DNA of 51,859 nt, from the NCBI GenBank assembly GCA_036378175.1, contig DASUWY010000053.1, positions 1-51,859 on the forward strand, read 5' to 3'. The number at the start of each line of letters is the position of its first letter. Within the stretch, counting starts at the first letter, position 1. Shown in pieces: positions 15,377 to 23,374 of this stretch. The position numbers and the translations under genes were made by a program. The notes beneath the pieces are model-generated. The model made no database searches. It saw only the letters and a program-made list of their open reading frames with translations, and was not told the origin of the DNA. This DNA comes from Thermoleophilaceae bacterium (lineage in GTDB: Bacteria > Actinomycetota > Thermoleophilia > Solirubrobacterales > Thermoleophilaceae).

Positions 15377-16482
15377 TCCCGCGGAAGCGTGAAGCGAAAG
15401 ACGCTGCCGCCGCCCGCACCCGGCTCGACCCATATGCGCCCGCCGTGCGCTTCCACGATGCGGCGGCAGACGGCGAGACCGATACCAGCACCGTCGGCCC
15501 GCGTGTCAGCCCGTGCGAAGAGACCGAAGATGCGGCCCACCTGCGCGGGGTCGACACCGACGCCGTTGTCGCGCACGCCGATGACCCACTCCTGGCTGCC
15601 ACGCTCCGCCGAAACCTCGACGCGCGGCGGCGCGTCGCTCCGGAACTTCAGCGCGTTCACGATCAGGTTCTGCAGCACGCGGCGGAGCTGACCCGAATCT
15701 CCCTGCACCACTGGAAGATCGCCCACGGCGATGGTCGCGTGCGCCTCGCCGACGCGCGCGCGCAGATCCTCCTTCACATCGGTCACGAGCCTCGAGAGGT
15801 CCACTCGCTCTGAGCGCAGCGCTCCCGCGCGCGCGTAAGTGAGCACGCAATCCACGAGCGCACGCGCGCGATCGGTGCTCGCGCGGAGCTGTCCCACCAG
15901 CTCCGCGGGCGGCGGCGCGTCACCCTGGCGCTCGATCAGCGCGACGAGGAGCGACATCGCGGTGATCGGCTCGCGCAGATCATGGGCCACCACCTCGGCA
16001 TAGCTCCGCAGGTCCGCCTCCATGCGGCGCTGCTCGGTCACATCGGTGAGGAAGGTCACCAGGCCGTCGCCGAGCTTCATCGTCCGCTCGGTGAACGTGC
16101 CGAGCATGTATCCGTCGCCGAACGGGGTGTCGTAGGTGATCTCCTGCACCCACGGCTCGCCACAATCCACCACACGCGTGTAGGCGTGAAATGCCCCGCT
16201 GTCTCGCATTTGCGGGAGCGCTTCGAGGAGCGTGTAGCGATCGGGGGTGGCGGCGGGCAGGCGGAAGCTGCGCAGGATGGCGGGGTTCCCGTATCCGAAG
16301 GAGAAGTCGACGATGCGACCTCCGGCGTCGCGGATCGCCCACAGCACACCGACGAGCTCGGGAAAGCCGTCGAGCACCGCCCGGAAACCCGCCGCGCCCT
16401 GCTCGCCCAGGAGGGCCACGAGCTTCGGATCGTCGCCCCAGCGCTCGACCGGGGCGTCGATGTCCAGTTCGAGTCCGCCCAC
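15373..16482 (-). CDS. Cytoplasmic PAS-containing sensor histidine kinase
   Basis: 369 aa with no membrane helix. A PAS-like sensory region spans about residues 20-150, followed by a HisKA dimerisation helix with the H-box V-A-H-D-L-R-E-P-I (His near 168) and a HATPase domain: N-box L-I-V-N-A-L-K-F, G1 D-N-G-V-G-V-D, G2 G-A-G-I-G-L-A-V-C. The H-box is of the phytochrome/HisKA type, not the HisKA_3 type that normally serves NarL regulators, yet the overlapping partner is NarL-type. The signal is probably intracellular (ligand, redox or light); none can be named. Confidence 0.94.
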   Translation of the reverse strand: MGGLELDIDAPVERWGDDPKLVALLGEQGAAGFRAVLDGFPELVGVLWAIRDAGGRIVDFSFGYGNPAILRSFRLPAATPDRYTLLEALPQMRDSGAFHAYTRVVDCGEPWVQEITYDTPFGDGYMLGTFTERTMKLGDGLVTFLTDVTEQRRMEADLRSYAEVVAHDLREPITAMSLLVALIERQGDAPPPAELVGQLRASTDRARALVDCVLTYARAGALRSERVDLSRLVTDVKEDLRARVGEAHATIAVGDLPVVQGDSGQLRRVLQNLIVNALKFRSDAPPRVEVSAERGSQEWVIGVRDNGVGVDPAQVGRIFGLFARADTRADGAGIGLAVCRRIVEAHGGRIWVEPGAGGGSVFRFTLPRE

Positions 16483-16559
16483 CTCCCGCAGGATAAGACC
16501 GCTGGAGGGCCGCTGACGCTTGACCGCGGCGAACGGGCCCGGTTAGGGTCGGCGTGCCC

Positions 16560-17396
16560 ATGCCCCGCTGTCTTCTACTCGCTGGGCTTGCGGCCGCCAC
16601 CGTGGCCGCCGCGCCGGACGCCGGCGCTCAGGGCGGCGCTCCACCGTGCCCGCCGGGCGGCGCCACTCCGACCCTGACGGCGAAGGATCGGCAAGCCGGA
16701 GCGGGCGGGCCGCTCACCGCCACGCACGATATAGACATCGAGACCAGCTTCCCCGACGGCTCGAACCCCGACGTCCAGATCTCGGCGCCCGCGGGCGTTC
16801 ACGTAAAGAGCTCGACGGTGATCTCGGACGCGGCCGGCCCGCTGCCCATCACGCTCACGTGGACGCAGCTGCAGTCGGACGGGAGCGAGTGCACCGCGTC
16901 CACTACCACCACGCTCCAGCTGCAGGCGCCGGCACCGTTGTCGTTCGGCAAGCTGCCCAGGTCGCTGCAGCCGAAGCGCGTCAAGTTCCACGGGAAGTAC
17001 ATGAGCTCGGGCTGGGCGCTGAGGGCGCTGATCGGTCCCTCCAGCGACCTTCGTCCGCTCGAGCTGCGCTTCAAGGGAGTGGCCCGCACGAAGCTGCCGA
17101 GCGCGTCGATGCCCTTCAAGACCGTCAACGCCTCGCTCCGCGACCTCGAGCCCGGCATCGACAAGCAGCGCTTCCTACGCGGGCCGAGGTGGCAGATCAC
17201 TTCACGCATCAACTTCGCGAGGACCGCTCTGTTCCTCGAGGCCCGCATCAAGACGGGATCGAGTCACGATCATCCGCTGGCCTACGAGTTCCAGGCGCTC
17301 CAGGCCGGCAGGCTGATGATCCGCGTCCGCGCCGCGGGCAAGTGCAACTTCGGCGTCTGCACGTGGCGGGTGTTCAAGGTGCAGGCTGGTCCCTGA
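16560..17396 (+). CDS. Secreted protein of unknown function
   Basis: 278 aa from the ATG at 16560 (GTG at 16554 also in frame). Residues 1-24 are a signal peptide ending A-P-D-A-G-A-Q, with likely cleavage after an Ala. The mature part is beta-rich with many Ser/Thr and Pro, including a run of four threonines near residue 116. Cysteines C-P-P near 32, S-E-C near 110 and K-C-N-F-G-V-C near the end could form disulfides. No family recognised; such proteins with two beta-sandwich-like halves are common in exported actinobacterial repertoires. Divergent from the kinase gene. Confidence 0.75.
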   Translation: MPRCLLLAGLAAATVAAAPDAGAQGGAPPCPPGGATPTLTAKDRQAGAGGPLTATHDIDIETSFPDGSNPDVQISAPAGVHVKSSTVISDAAGPLPITLTWTQLQSDGSECTASTTTTLQLQAPAPLSFGKLPRSLQPKRVKFHGKYMSSGWALRALIGPSSDLRPLELRFKGVARTKLPSASMPFKTVNASLRDLEPGIDKQRFLRGPRWQITSRINFARTALFLEARIKTGSSHDHPLAYEFQALQAGRLMIRVRAAGKCNFGVCTWRVFKVQAGP

Positions 17397-17480
17397 CGCG
17401 CACAGCGCGGCACGGGTGCGGCGATTAGTCACCCCGCAGGCAGCACGCCGGGCTTTCGGTGCTGTAGTCAGGGGGACCTC

Positions 17481-17891
17481 GTGGTCCATTGGCTGATCCT
17501 CATAGCCGTCGCGGCGGTGGTGCTCTACGCGGCCGGCGTGTTCGCGCTCGTCGTACTGGGCCGCCGCAGCGACGCCCGCGCGCTGGGCGGGTTCATCCCC
17601 GACTGCGTCGTCCTCTTCAAGCGGCTCGCCGCCGACCCGCGCGTGGACCGCCGGCGCAAGGGGCTCCTGCTGGGGATGATCGCCTACCTCGCGCTGCCGT
17701 TCGACCTGGTGCCCGACTTCATTCCGATTGCGGGCCAGCTCGACGACGCGATCCTCGTGGCCCTCGTCCTGCGAAGCGTCCTTCGCGGCCCAGGTCCCAG
17801 CGTCGTGCGGGAGCACTGGCCCGGTCCAGAGCAATCCCTGCGCTTGATCCTGCGGCTCGCTTACGGGGCGGCGAGCGCCGACTCGGCCTAG
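17481..17891 (+). CDS. DUF1232 (YkvA-like) membrane protein
   Basis: 136 aa from the GTG at 17481. An N-terminal membrane helix (residues 3-25) is followed by the DUF1232 signature around 66-90: a G-L-L-L-G-M-I-A-Y-L-A-L-P-F-D-L-V-P-D-F-I-P stretch. The domain is widespread and has no known activity. Just downstream is the remnant of a pfkB kinase, so the gene sits in a region that has lost sequence. Confidence 0.85.
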   Translation: MVHWLILIAVAAVVLYAAGVFALVVLGRRSDARALGGFIPDCVVLFKRLAADPRVDRRRKGLLLGMIAYLALPFDLVPDFIPIAGQLDDAILVALVLRSVLRGPGPSVVREHWPGPEQSLRLILRLAYGAASADSA

Positions 17892-17909
17892 CCATTCCGA
17901 GAAGACGGC

Positions 17910-18325
17910 GTGATCCCGTGCGTGGCTGCCAATCCGTCGATCGACAGACTCTTCGAAGTCGACCGGATCACCCTCGGCGCCACCCATCGGCCAAAGCACT
18001 TCGTCCTCGTGCCGGGCGGGAAGGGGCTCAACGTGGGCCGCGCTCGAGCACAGCGTGGAGGAACTGCTCCCGAAGGCGACCTGGGTCGCCCTCACGGGAT
18101 CGCTTCCCGCCGGCGCCACGACGATGCCTACGCCCGGCTCGCGGCCACAGCGAGAACGCACGGGGTGCGCTCGACGGTGGACGCCCAGGGCGCGGCGCTC
18201 GCGGCCAGCCTCGGCCAGGCCCCCGACCTCGTGAAGATCAACGCGCACGAGGCGGAGGAGCTGCTGGGCAGCGTGCCGGCGAGCTCGCGGATGCGCACCC
18301 GGGGCACGTCCTGCTCAGCGGATAG
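17910..18325 (+). pseudogene. Decayed PfkB-family sugar kinase (phosphofructokinase-like)
   Basis: The N-terminus reads A-A-N-P-S-I-D-R, then V-P-G-G-K-G-L-N-V-G-R-A, as in 1-phosphofructokinase/PfkB enzymes. Right after that, at about 18043, the sequence jumps in the next frame to L-E-H-S-V-E-E-L-L-P, V-A-L-T-G-S-L-P-A-G-A, which normally lies some 70-80 residues further on. Near 18115-18120 the frame returns to the first for D-D-A-Y-A-R-L through V-K-I-N-A-H-E-A-E-E-L-L-G, then shifts again for H-V-L-L-S-G before a stop. The C-terminal half with the G-A-G-D catalytic motif is missing. Internal deletion, at least two frameshifts and truncation make it a pseudogene. Confidence 0.8.
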
Positions 18326-18359
18326 CGTGCGAACGCGCACGCTTGGGTCTGAGCCTTGC

Positions 18360-19781
18360 CTACCGAGCGCGGCGGGCGAGTAACTCGGCCTCGGCCTGCC
18401 CGAGGGGCGTGGATGGCGGCTCGCCGTGCAGGTACTCGGCGGCGATCGCGCCCCAGTCCGCGCCGGCACGCAGCTGTCCCAGGACCACGGCCACGATGCC
18501 GTGCATCCGCCGGATCAGCACCGCCTCCGCCGGCAGGGTGAACTGGTTCACCTGCATCCTCATCGCGGCCCGCTCCTCCGGGTCCGGCCGGTCCCGATCG
18601 CGGCCCCGCCGGTCGGCGGGTGAGAAGCGGCGCTCTCCCGGGACCGCGTACCACTTGATCGCCATTCGCATGAGGCTCAGGGCGAAGTCGGCGTCCACGG
18701 CATCCGCGCGGCTGGCCGGCAGATAGCCGCCGGCGCGTAACGCAGCCTTGAGGCCGTCGGCGTCGCCATCTCTAACGGCGAGAGCGATTCCCCGCTCGGC
18801 CGCAACGCGCGCGGCGTCGACGCTGCGCAGCAAGCCGAAGTCGAGGAAGCACACCCGACCATCGGGACACAGCAGGTAGTTGCCGGGGTGCGGGTCCCCG
18901 AGCGCGATGCGGTCGCGGTAAAGCAGCCCGAAGTAGAGCCGGAAGACGATCTCTCCGTAGCGGTCGCGCTCCGCCTCGTCGGCTCGCCGGACCGCTTCGA
19001 AGCGCTCCCCTTCGACGTACTCGGACACGAGCACCCGCCGGGTCGAAAGGCTCGTGTCGACTTGCGGCACACGCACGAACGGATGTCCCCGCAGCAGCCT
19101 TCCGATGCGGCGCTGGTTCTGGGCCTCGAGCTCGTAGTCGAGCTCCTCGCTGATTCGCTCGCGCATCTCCGCGGCGAGCGCCTTCGCGTCCAGGCCCGGG
19201 GCAAGCCGCTTCACAAGAGGCAGCAGCATCATCGCGTTGCGCAGATCGGTGTCGACCGCCTCCGCCACTCCGGGATACTGGATCTTCACGGCCACGTCGT
19301 CGCCGTCGATCGTGGTGGCGCGGTGGACCTGACCAATCGACGCCGCCGCGAACGCGTGCTCGTCAAAGTCGCGGAACACCCGCTCGAGCGGACCGCCGAA
19401 CTCCCGGCGCATCAGCTTCTCGAGCTCCCCGAATCGAACGGGCGGGACGTCATCGCGGAGCGCCGCGAGCCTCCGTTGCAACTCGTCCCGCTCATCCTCG
19501 GGAAGGCCGTCGAACTCGACCATCGAGATCATCTGACCGACCTTCATGGCCGCGCCACGCATCTGCCCGAGCTGATCGACGAGCTGCTCGACGAGCGCCG
19601 ATGTGCGCTCCCTCCGAGCCGTCGCCGCGCGCTCAGGCGTCCGGACCCGGTTGGCGGTTCGCATCCCGGCCCAGCGCAGGCCCTGCCCGGTCACGAGGCC
19701 GCCGACCCGCGCCGTCCGGGCGAGCCGGCCTTTGGGAAGCCTCCCCGCCTCGCGAACCGGATCTTCGTCCTGCGTGCCCAT
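18360..19781 (-). CDS. UbiB/ABC1 (ADCK) family atypical kinase
   Basis: 473 aa from the ATG at 19781 (the frame is open to 19958 without family similarity). UbiB marks in order: the K-x-G-Q motif in A-A-M-K-V-G-Q-M near residue 80, A-A-x-S/A-I-G-Q-V-H near 140 (Ala-rich loop), V-A-V-K-I-Q-Y-P-G near 155, the E-L-D-Y-E-L-E-A-x-N segment near 215, G-D-P-H-P-G-N-Y catalytic loop near 300 and F-L-D-F-G metal motif near 317. Family members support quinone synthesis or lipid homeostasis through ATPase activity. No quinone genes are adjacent. Confidence 0.93.
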   Translation of the reverse strand: MGTQDEDPVREAGRLPKGRLARTARVGGLVTGQGLRWAGMRTANRVRTPERAATARRERTSALVEQLVDQLGQMRGAAMKVGQMISMVEFDGLPEDERDELQRRLAALRDDVPPVRFGELEKLMRREFGGPLERVFRDFDEHAFAAASIGQVHRATTIDGDDVAVKIQYPGVAEAVDTDLRNAMMLLPLVKRLAPGLDAKALAAEMRERISEELDYELEAQNQRRIGRLLRGHPFVRVPQVDTSLSTRRVLVSEYVEGERFEAVRRADEAERDRYGEIVFRLYFGLLYRDRIALGDPHPGNYLLCPDGRVCFLDFGLLRSVDAARVAAERGIALAVRDGDADGLKAALRAGGYLPASRADAVDADFALSLMRMAIKWYAVPGERRFSPADRRGRDRDRPDPEERAAMRMQVNQFTLPAEAVLIRRMHGIVAVVLGQLRAGADWGAIAAEYLHGEPPSTPLGQAEAELLARRAR

Positions 19782-19891
19782 TGAGCGAGCGTAGCGGCGG
19801 GGTCTTGTTCGGTCCGGACCATACGCCCGAGAGATAGAGGAACGCAACTTGGGCTCGCGCGGCTGGTGCAACCCGGTTGACAAAGCGAGAC

Positions 19892-19925
19892 GTAAGTGCA
19901 AACTTACCGTTCGTGCAGACTTACC
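19892..19925. promoter_or_regulatory. ArsR operator with promoter and leaderless start
   Basis: GTAAGT at 19892-19897 and ACTTAC at 19902-19907 form perfect 6-bp arms around GCAA. The half-site GTGCAAACTTACC (19896-19908) recurs as GTGCAGACTTACC at 19913-19925, 17 bp on, and the second copy includes the GTG start codon. A TTGACA hexamer at 19877-19882 could be the -35 box. The arrangement fits autorepression by the ArsR protein encoded here. Confidence 0.6.
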
Positions 19926-20233
19926 AAAGGGACGGGTGGACCGCGCTGGGTGACCCAACCAGGCGAGCGATCTTCGAGCAGCTCGCCGAACGGCCCCGGG
20001 CTGTGGTTGAGCTTGCCGGCGTGCTGCCGGTCAGCCGTCCCGCGGTGTCCCAGCACCTCAAGGTGCTGAAGAACGCTCGCCTCGTCATCGATCGGCGGGA
20101 GGGGGCGCGCCGCATCTATCAGCTCGACCCAGCCGGAATCGAGGCGCTGCGCGCCGAGCTCGACCAGTTTTGGAGCAAGGCGCTTCTGGCCTACAAGGAG
20201 GCCGTTGAACAACGAGCAAGGGAGAAGTCATGA
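19913..20233 (+). CDS. ArsR-family winged-helix repressor
   Basis: 106 aa from the GTG at 19913. The frame opens at a TTG at 19877, but that TTG is part of a TTGACA promoter hexamer, so I prefer the GTG. Winged helix with W-T-A-L-G-D-P-T-R-R-A-I-F-E near the N-terminus and recognition helix R-P-A-V-S-Q-H-L-K-V-L. No metal-binding cysteines. Its stop overlaps the ATG of the following SRPBCC gene, the standard pairing for this subgroup. Confidence 0.92.
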   Translation: MQTYQRDGWTALGDPTRRAIFEQLAERPRAVVELAGVLPVSRPAVSQHLKVLKNARLVIDRREGARRIYQLDPAGIEALRAELDQFWSKALLAYKEAVEQRAREKS

Positions 20234-20709
20234 GCACTGAGGCAGCGGGCACGTCGCTACGGACGTCGATGGTCGTGGAAGCGCCGATCGAGTTGGCGTT
20301 CGAGGTCTTCACAGAGGGCATAGACAGCTGGTTCCCGCGCGAGTACAACCTGCTCTCTGTCGACATCGCCGAGCGCGTGTTCGAGCCGCGCGCCGGCGGA
20401 CAGGTCTACGACCGCGGCACCGACGGCAGCGAGTGCCACTGGGCGCGGGTGCTCGCCTATGAGCCGCCGACTCGTGTGGTGATCAGCTGGGACATCAGCC
20501 CGCACTGGCAGATCGAGACCGATCACTCGAGGACGAGTGAGGTCGAAGTGCGCTTCAGCCCCGAGGGCGAGGACCGCACGCGGGTTGACCTGGAGCACCG
20601 CAACATCGAGCGGCATGGCGAAGGCTGGCAAGGCCTGCGCGACGCGCTCGGTTCCGACAACGGCTGGCCCGGCTGCCTGCGCGCGTTCGCCGACCGGCTG
20701 GCGGCCTGA
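20230..20709 (+). CDS. SRPBCC/AHSA1-domain protein
   Basis: 159 aa, ATG overlapping the arsR stop. AHSA1-like Bet v 1 fold: V-E-A-P-I-E-L-A-F-E-V-F-T near residue 15, R-A-G-G-Q-V-Y-D-R near 55 and W-x-G-L-R-D-A-L near the end. Likely binds a hydrophobic ligand that matters to the ArsR partner's regulon. The next gene is another SRPBCC protein, giving a three-gene unit with 23 bases before the third gene. Confidence 0.9.
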   Translation: MSTEAAGTSLRTSMVVEAPIELAFEVFTEGIDSWFPREYNLLSVDIAERVFEPRAGGQVYDRGTDGSECHWARVLAYEPPTRVVISWDISPHWQIETDHSRTSEVEVRFSPEGEDRTRVDLEHRNIERHGEGWQGLRDALGSDNGWPGCLRAFADRLAA

Positions 20710-20732
20710 CGACCACCGATTGGAGACCACGC

Positions 20733-21179
20733 ATGACAGCGATCATCGAGACAATCGAGGTCGACCGCGCGCCGGAGGATGTCTTCTCCTATGTCACCGA
20801 TCCTTCGCGCTTCGGCGAGTGGCAACAGGGCGTCGTCGACGGGCACATGGAAGGAAACGGCCAGACCGCCGTCGGCACGAGGTGCGTCACCACTCGCAGG
20901 ATTGGGCTGGCCGAAAGATCGGTGACCGCGGAGGTGACCAAGTTCGAGCCGCCACGCACCTGGGCCGTGCATGGGATCGAGGGACCGATCAGAGCGACCG
21001 TCAACGTCGGTGTCGAGCCGCTCGACCAGCGGGCGCGATCGCGCGTCACGATCGATATCGACTTCGAGGGGCACGGGATCGGCAAGCTGCTCGTCCCGCT
21101 CGTCGTGCGCAGAGGGGCGCAGAAGGAGATGCCGGAGAACTTGAGGCGCCTGAAGCAGCGCCTTGAGAGCGATGCTTAG
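20733..21179 (+). CDS. SRPBCC (polyketide cyclase-like) protein
   Basis: 148 aa from the ATG at 20733. Polyketide_cyc2-type SRPBCC: E-V-D-R-A-P-E-D-V-F-S-Y-V-T-D-P near residue 8 and a C-terminal basic helix N-L-R-R-L-K-Q-R-L. It differs from the preceding AHSA1-type protein, so it is not a recent duplicate. The 3' end overlaps the convergent MFS gene by 4 bases. Substrate unknown. Confidence 0.88.
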   Translation: MTAIIETIEVDRAPEDVFSYVTDPSRFGEWQQGVVDGHMEGNGQTAVGTRCVTTRRIGLAERSVTAEVTKFEPPRTWAVHGIEGPIRATVNVGVEPLDQRARSRVTIDIDFEGHGIGKLLVPLVVRRGAQKEMPENLRRLKQRLESDA

Positions 21180-22456
21180 GGAGCGCGCTTGACGATCGGC
21201 CAGGGTGCTGCCGAGCTGGCTCGCGCCCCGCGCGATGGCATGTCGAACAGCACCCAGACGCCGGATGCGGCGGTGAGGGCCGCGACCACAGCGATCGCGC
21301 CGCCGTAGCCGAGGGCATCCGCGACCACGCCTGCGATCACGCCCCCGGCCACGTAGCCGGTGTCACGCCAGAAGCGGTACACCCCGACCGTGGGGGCGCG
21401 CGCGATCGGCAGGACGGCGTCGGAGATCGCAGCTATCAGCGTCGGATAGACGAGCGCGGTCCCGGCTCCGAGCAGCACGGCAGACAGGCCCGCAATGGCC
21501 ACTCGTCCGCCCGAGAGGGCGAGGATCAGCAGCGCGCCGGACTGCAGCAGCATGCCGGCCACGATCAGTGGCTTGCGGCCGACGCTGTCTGACCAGTGGC
21601 CGGTCCAGATCTGGCCCGCCCCCCAGACCGCCGGGTAGATGCCGGCGACCACGCCGACCTCGCCCACCCCGGCCCCGTGGGCGGCCAGGAAGAGCGGCAC
21701 GAGCCCCCAGGCAAGTGCGTCGTTCAGGTTGTTCACGAGCCCGGCCTGCGAGCAGGAGCGAAGAGCGGGCTGGCGGTAGCTGGCGTCGCGGAACGCCTGC
21801 CCGAGCCGGGGTGCAGCAGCGTCTGCGCCGGGCTCGGCCTGCGCCTGCTCGAGCGCCATGTGCGCGGCGGTGTCACGCACGAAACCCGCCGACAGCAGGA
21901 ACGCGACGACCGCGATCGCCGCACCGGCGACCACCAGCACGTCGCGCGCCGCGAACTGGGAGGCGAGCAGCCCGCTCAGCGCGGCGGCTAGCGCTACACC
22001 CCCGTAGCCGGCGGCCTCGTTGAGCCCGAGGGCGAGTCCGCGGCGCTTCGGTCCAACGAGGTCGATCTTCATCACCACGGTCATGGACCAGGCGAGCCCC
22101 TGGTTGATGCCGAGCAGCAGGTTGGCGGTGACGATCCACGCCCAGCTCGGAGCGACCTGGATCAGCAGCGGTACCGGAAGCGCCACCCCCCAGCCGATCA
22201 CGAGCAGGCGCTTGCGGCCCACGCGCTCCGCCAGCACGCCCGCCCCGAGGTTGGTGAAGGCCTTGGCCAGCCCGAAGGCGACGATGAACGACAGCACCGC
22301 CGCGCTCGAGGTGATGCCAAAGTTGTCGCGGCCGATCAGCGGCAGCGTGGAGCGCTCGAGCCCGACCATCGCGCCGACGAAAGCGTTGACAGCAACAAGC
22401 AGCGAGAACTGCGCGGCGTTCTCGCGGAGGCCCAGACGAACGTCGGCGGTATGCAT
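21176..22456 (-). CDS. MFS transporter of the sulfide/persulfide module
   Basis: 426 aa from the ATG at 22456 (upstream in-frame GTGs exist and no strong ribosome site is seen). Twelve-helix MFS protein with the loop 2-3 motif G-V-L-A-E-R-V-G-R-K-R near residue 70 and the matching D-S-V-G-R-K-P between helices 8 and 9. It lies 67 bases after the metallo-beta-lactamase-fold gene and on the same strand; both diverge from the ArsR-rhodanese regulator. Export of a sulfur compound is a reasonable inference but is based on position only. Confidence 0.85.
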   Translation of the reverse strand: MHTADVRLGLRENAAQFSLLVAVNAFVGAMVGLERSTLPLIGRDNFGITSSAAVLSFIVAFGLAKAFTNLGAGVLAERVGRKRLLVIGWGVALPVPLLIQVAPSWAWIVTANLLLGINQGLAWSMTVVMKIDLVGPKRRGLALGLNEAAGYGGVALAAALSGLLASQFAARDVLVVAGAAIAVVAFLLSAGFVRDTAAHMALEQAQAEPGADAAAPRLGQAFRDASYRQPALRSCSQAGLVNNLNDALAWGLVPLFLAAHGAGVGEVGVVAGIYPAVWGAGQIWTGHWSDSVGRKPLIVAGMLLQSGALLILALSGGRVAIAGLSAVLLGAGTALVYPTLIAAISDAVLPIARAPTVGVYRFWRDTGYVAGGVIAGVVADALGYGGAIAVVAALTAASGVWVLFDMPSRGARASSAAPWPIVKRAP

Positions 22457-22523
22457 CACTGGCACCGGCGCGGGCGCGCCTATGACTTGAGCCGCTCGCG
22501 GATCGAAGCGATCCAGGGCAGCA

Positions 22524-23306
22524 CTACGCGCTTCGCGACGGGATCCATGCCTGGCTCCCTGCCTCCCCGGCCCGGTTGGCGGCGACGATCGCGGCCTGCT
22601 GCTCGGGCGCCGGGGGGATGTCCTCGAGCAGCGCCTCGACGAAGGCGTCCTCCGAGTCGAACTGCACGGCGCGGTTGTGGAGACGCTCAAAGCCGATCGT
22701 GGATATCGGGTTGGCTGACAGGCCGCGACCACAGACAGAGCCCGAGTAGTGCGACGGATAGAGGAGAAGCTGATCAGGCAGCGTGAGCAGCCGCTGCTTG
22801 ATCGAGCGATAGAGCGTGCGTGCCAGCTCCTCGGGCGTCTGCTCGCCGTGCGCATGCAGGTCAGGGCGCCCAGCGTCGCCAACAAGTAGCGCGTCGCCGC
22901 TGAGGACGAACCACGGCTCGTGCGCCCGAGTGTGGTCGGTGACGAGGTAGGCGTGGTGCGCGAGCGCGTGGCCGGGCGTGGCGATTGCCTGGATCTCGGT
23001 GTTGCCGAGCGTTACCACCTCCCCGTCGGCGAGCGCGTGGTGTGGGAAGTCCACCCCCGCTCCCTCTGGAAGGTACGCCGTCGCACCGGTGCGCCCGATG
23101 AGTTGCGGCAGACCGGATACGTGGTCCCCCTGCACGTGCGTGTCGAAGACCGCGACGATCGGCGCACCCTGCTGCTCGGCGAGCGCGATGTAGTGGTCGA
23201 CCAGGTCGACATGCGGCTCGACGACCGCGAACTGGCCGTGGGTCTTGCAACCGAGCAGGTACGAGGCGCAGGCCGTCTCGTCGTTCAGAAGCTGTCGGAA
23301 GTACAT
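22524..23306 (-). CDS. Metallo-beta-lactamase-fold enzyme, persulfide-dioxygenase-like
   Basis: 260 aa from the ATG at 23306; M-Y-F-R-Q-L-L-N-D-E-T-A-C-A-S-Y is the typical start of ETHE1-like and rhodanese-associated enzymes. The metal motif reads D-T-H-V-Q-G-D-H, so the second His of H-x-H-x-D-H is Gln. Other ligands are visible in T-P-G-H-A near residue 113 and S-G-D near 136. ETHE1-type enzymes oxidise glutathione persulfide to sulfite. The neighbouring ArsR-rhodanese regulator supports sulfide/persulfide detoxification. The catalytic chemistry of the H-to-Q variants is uncertain. Confidence 0.85.
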   Translation of the reverse strand: MYFRQLLNDETACASYLLGCKTHGQFAVVEPHVDLVDHYIALAEQQGAPIVAVFDTHVQGDHVSGLPQLIGRTGATAYLPEGAGVDFPHHALADGEVVTLGNTEIQAIATPGHALAHHAYLVTDHTRAHEPWFVLSGDALLVGDAGRPDLHAHGEQTPEELARTLYRSIKQRLLTLPDQLLLYPSHYSGSVCGRGLSANPISTIGFERLHNRAVQFDSEDAFVEALLEDIPPAPEQQAAIVAANRAGEAGSQAWIPSRSA

Positions 23307-23332
23307 GAGCGGCTCCGCGTCGAGTGGATTGG

Positions 23333-23366
23333 CACTTGACAAGCTATCAAGTGATCTATTGAATAG
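23333..23366. promoter_or_regulatory. Operator and promoter of the ArsR-rhodanese gene
   Basis: CACTTGA (23333-23339) and TCAAGTG (23347-23353) are perfect 7-bp arms with 7 bases between. CTATT-G-AATAG at 23356-23366 is a second small palindrome. A TTGACA box at 23336-23341 and TTGAAT at 23359-23364 are 17 bp apart and would drive the plus-strand gene with almost no leader before the ATG at 23375. Binding at the palindrome would cover the -35 box and the divergent promoter. Confidence 0.65.
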
Positions 23367-23374
23367 CAACGGCG

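Noticed and set aside
18238-18654. 138-codon minus-strand frame over the pfkB remnant
   Set aside because: Gly/Arg-rich shadow overlapping the UbiB-type kinase in another frame; no family.
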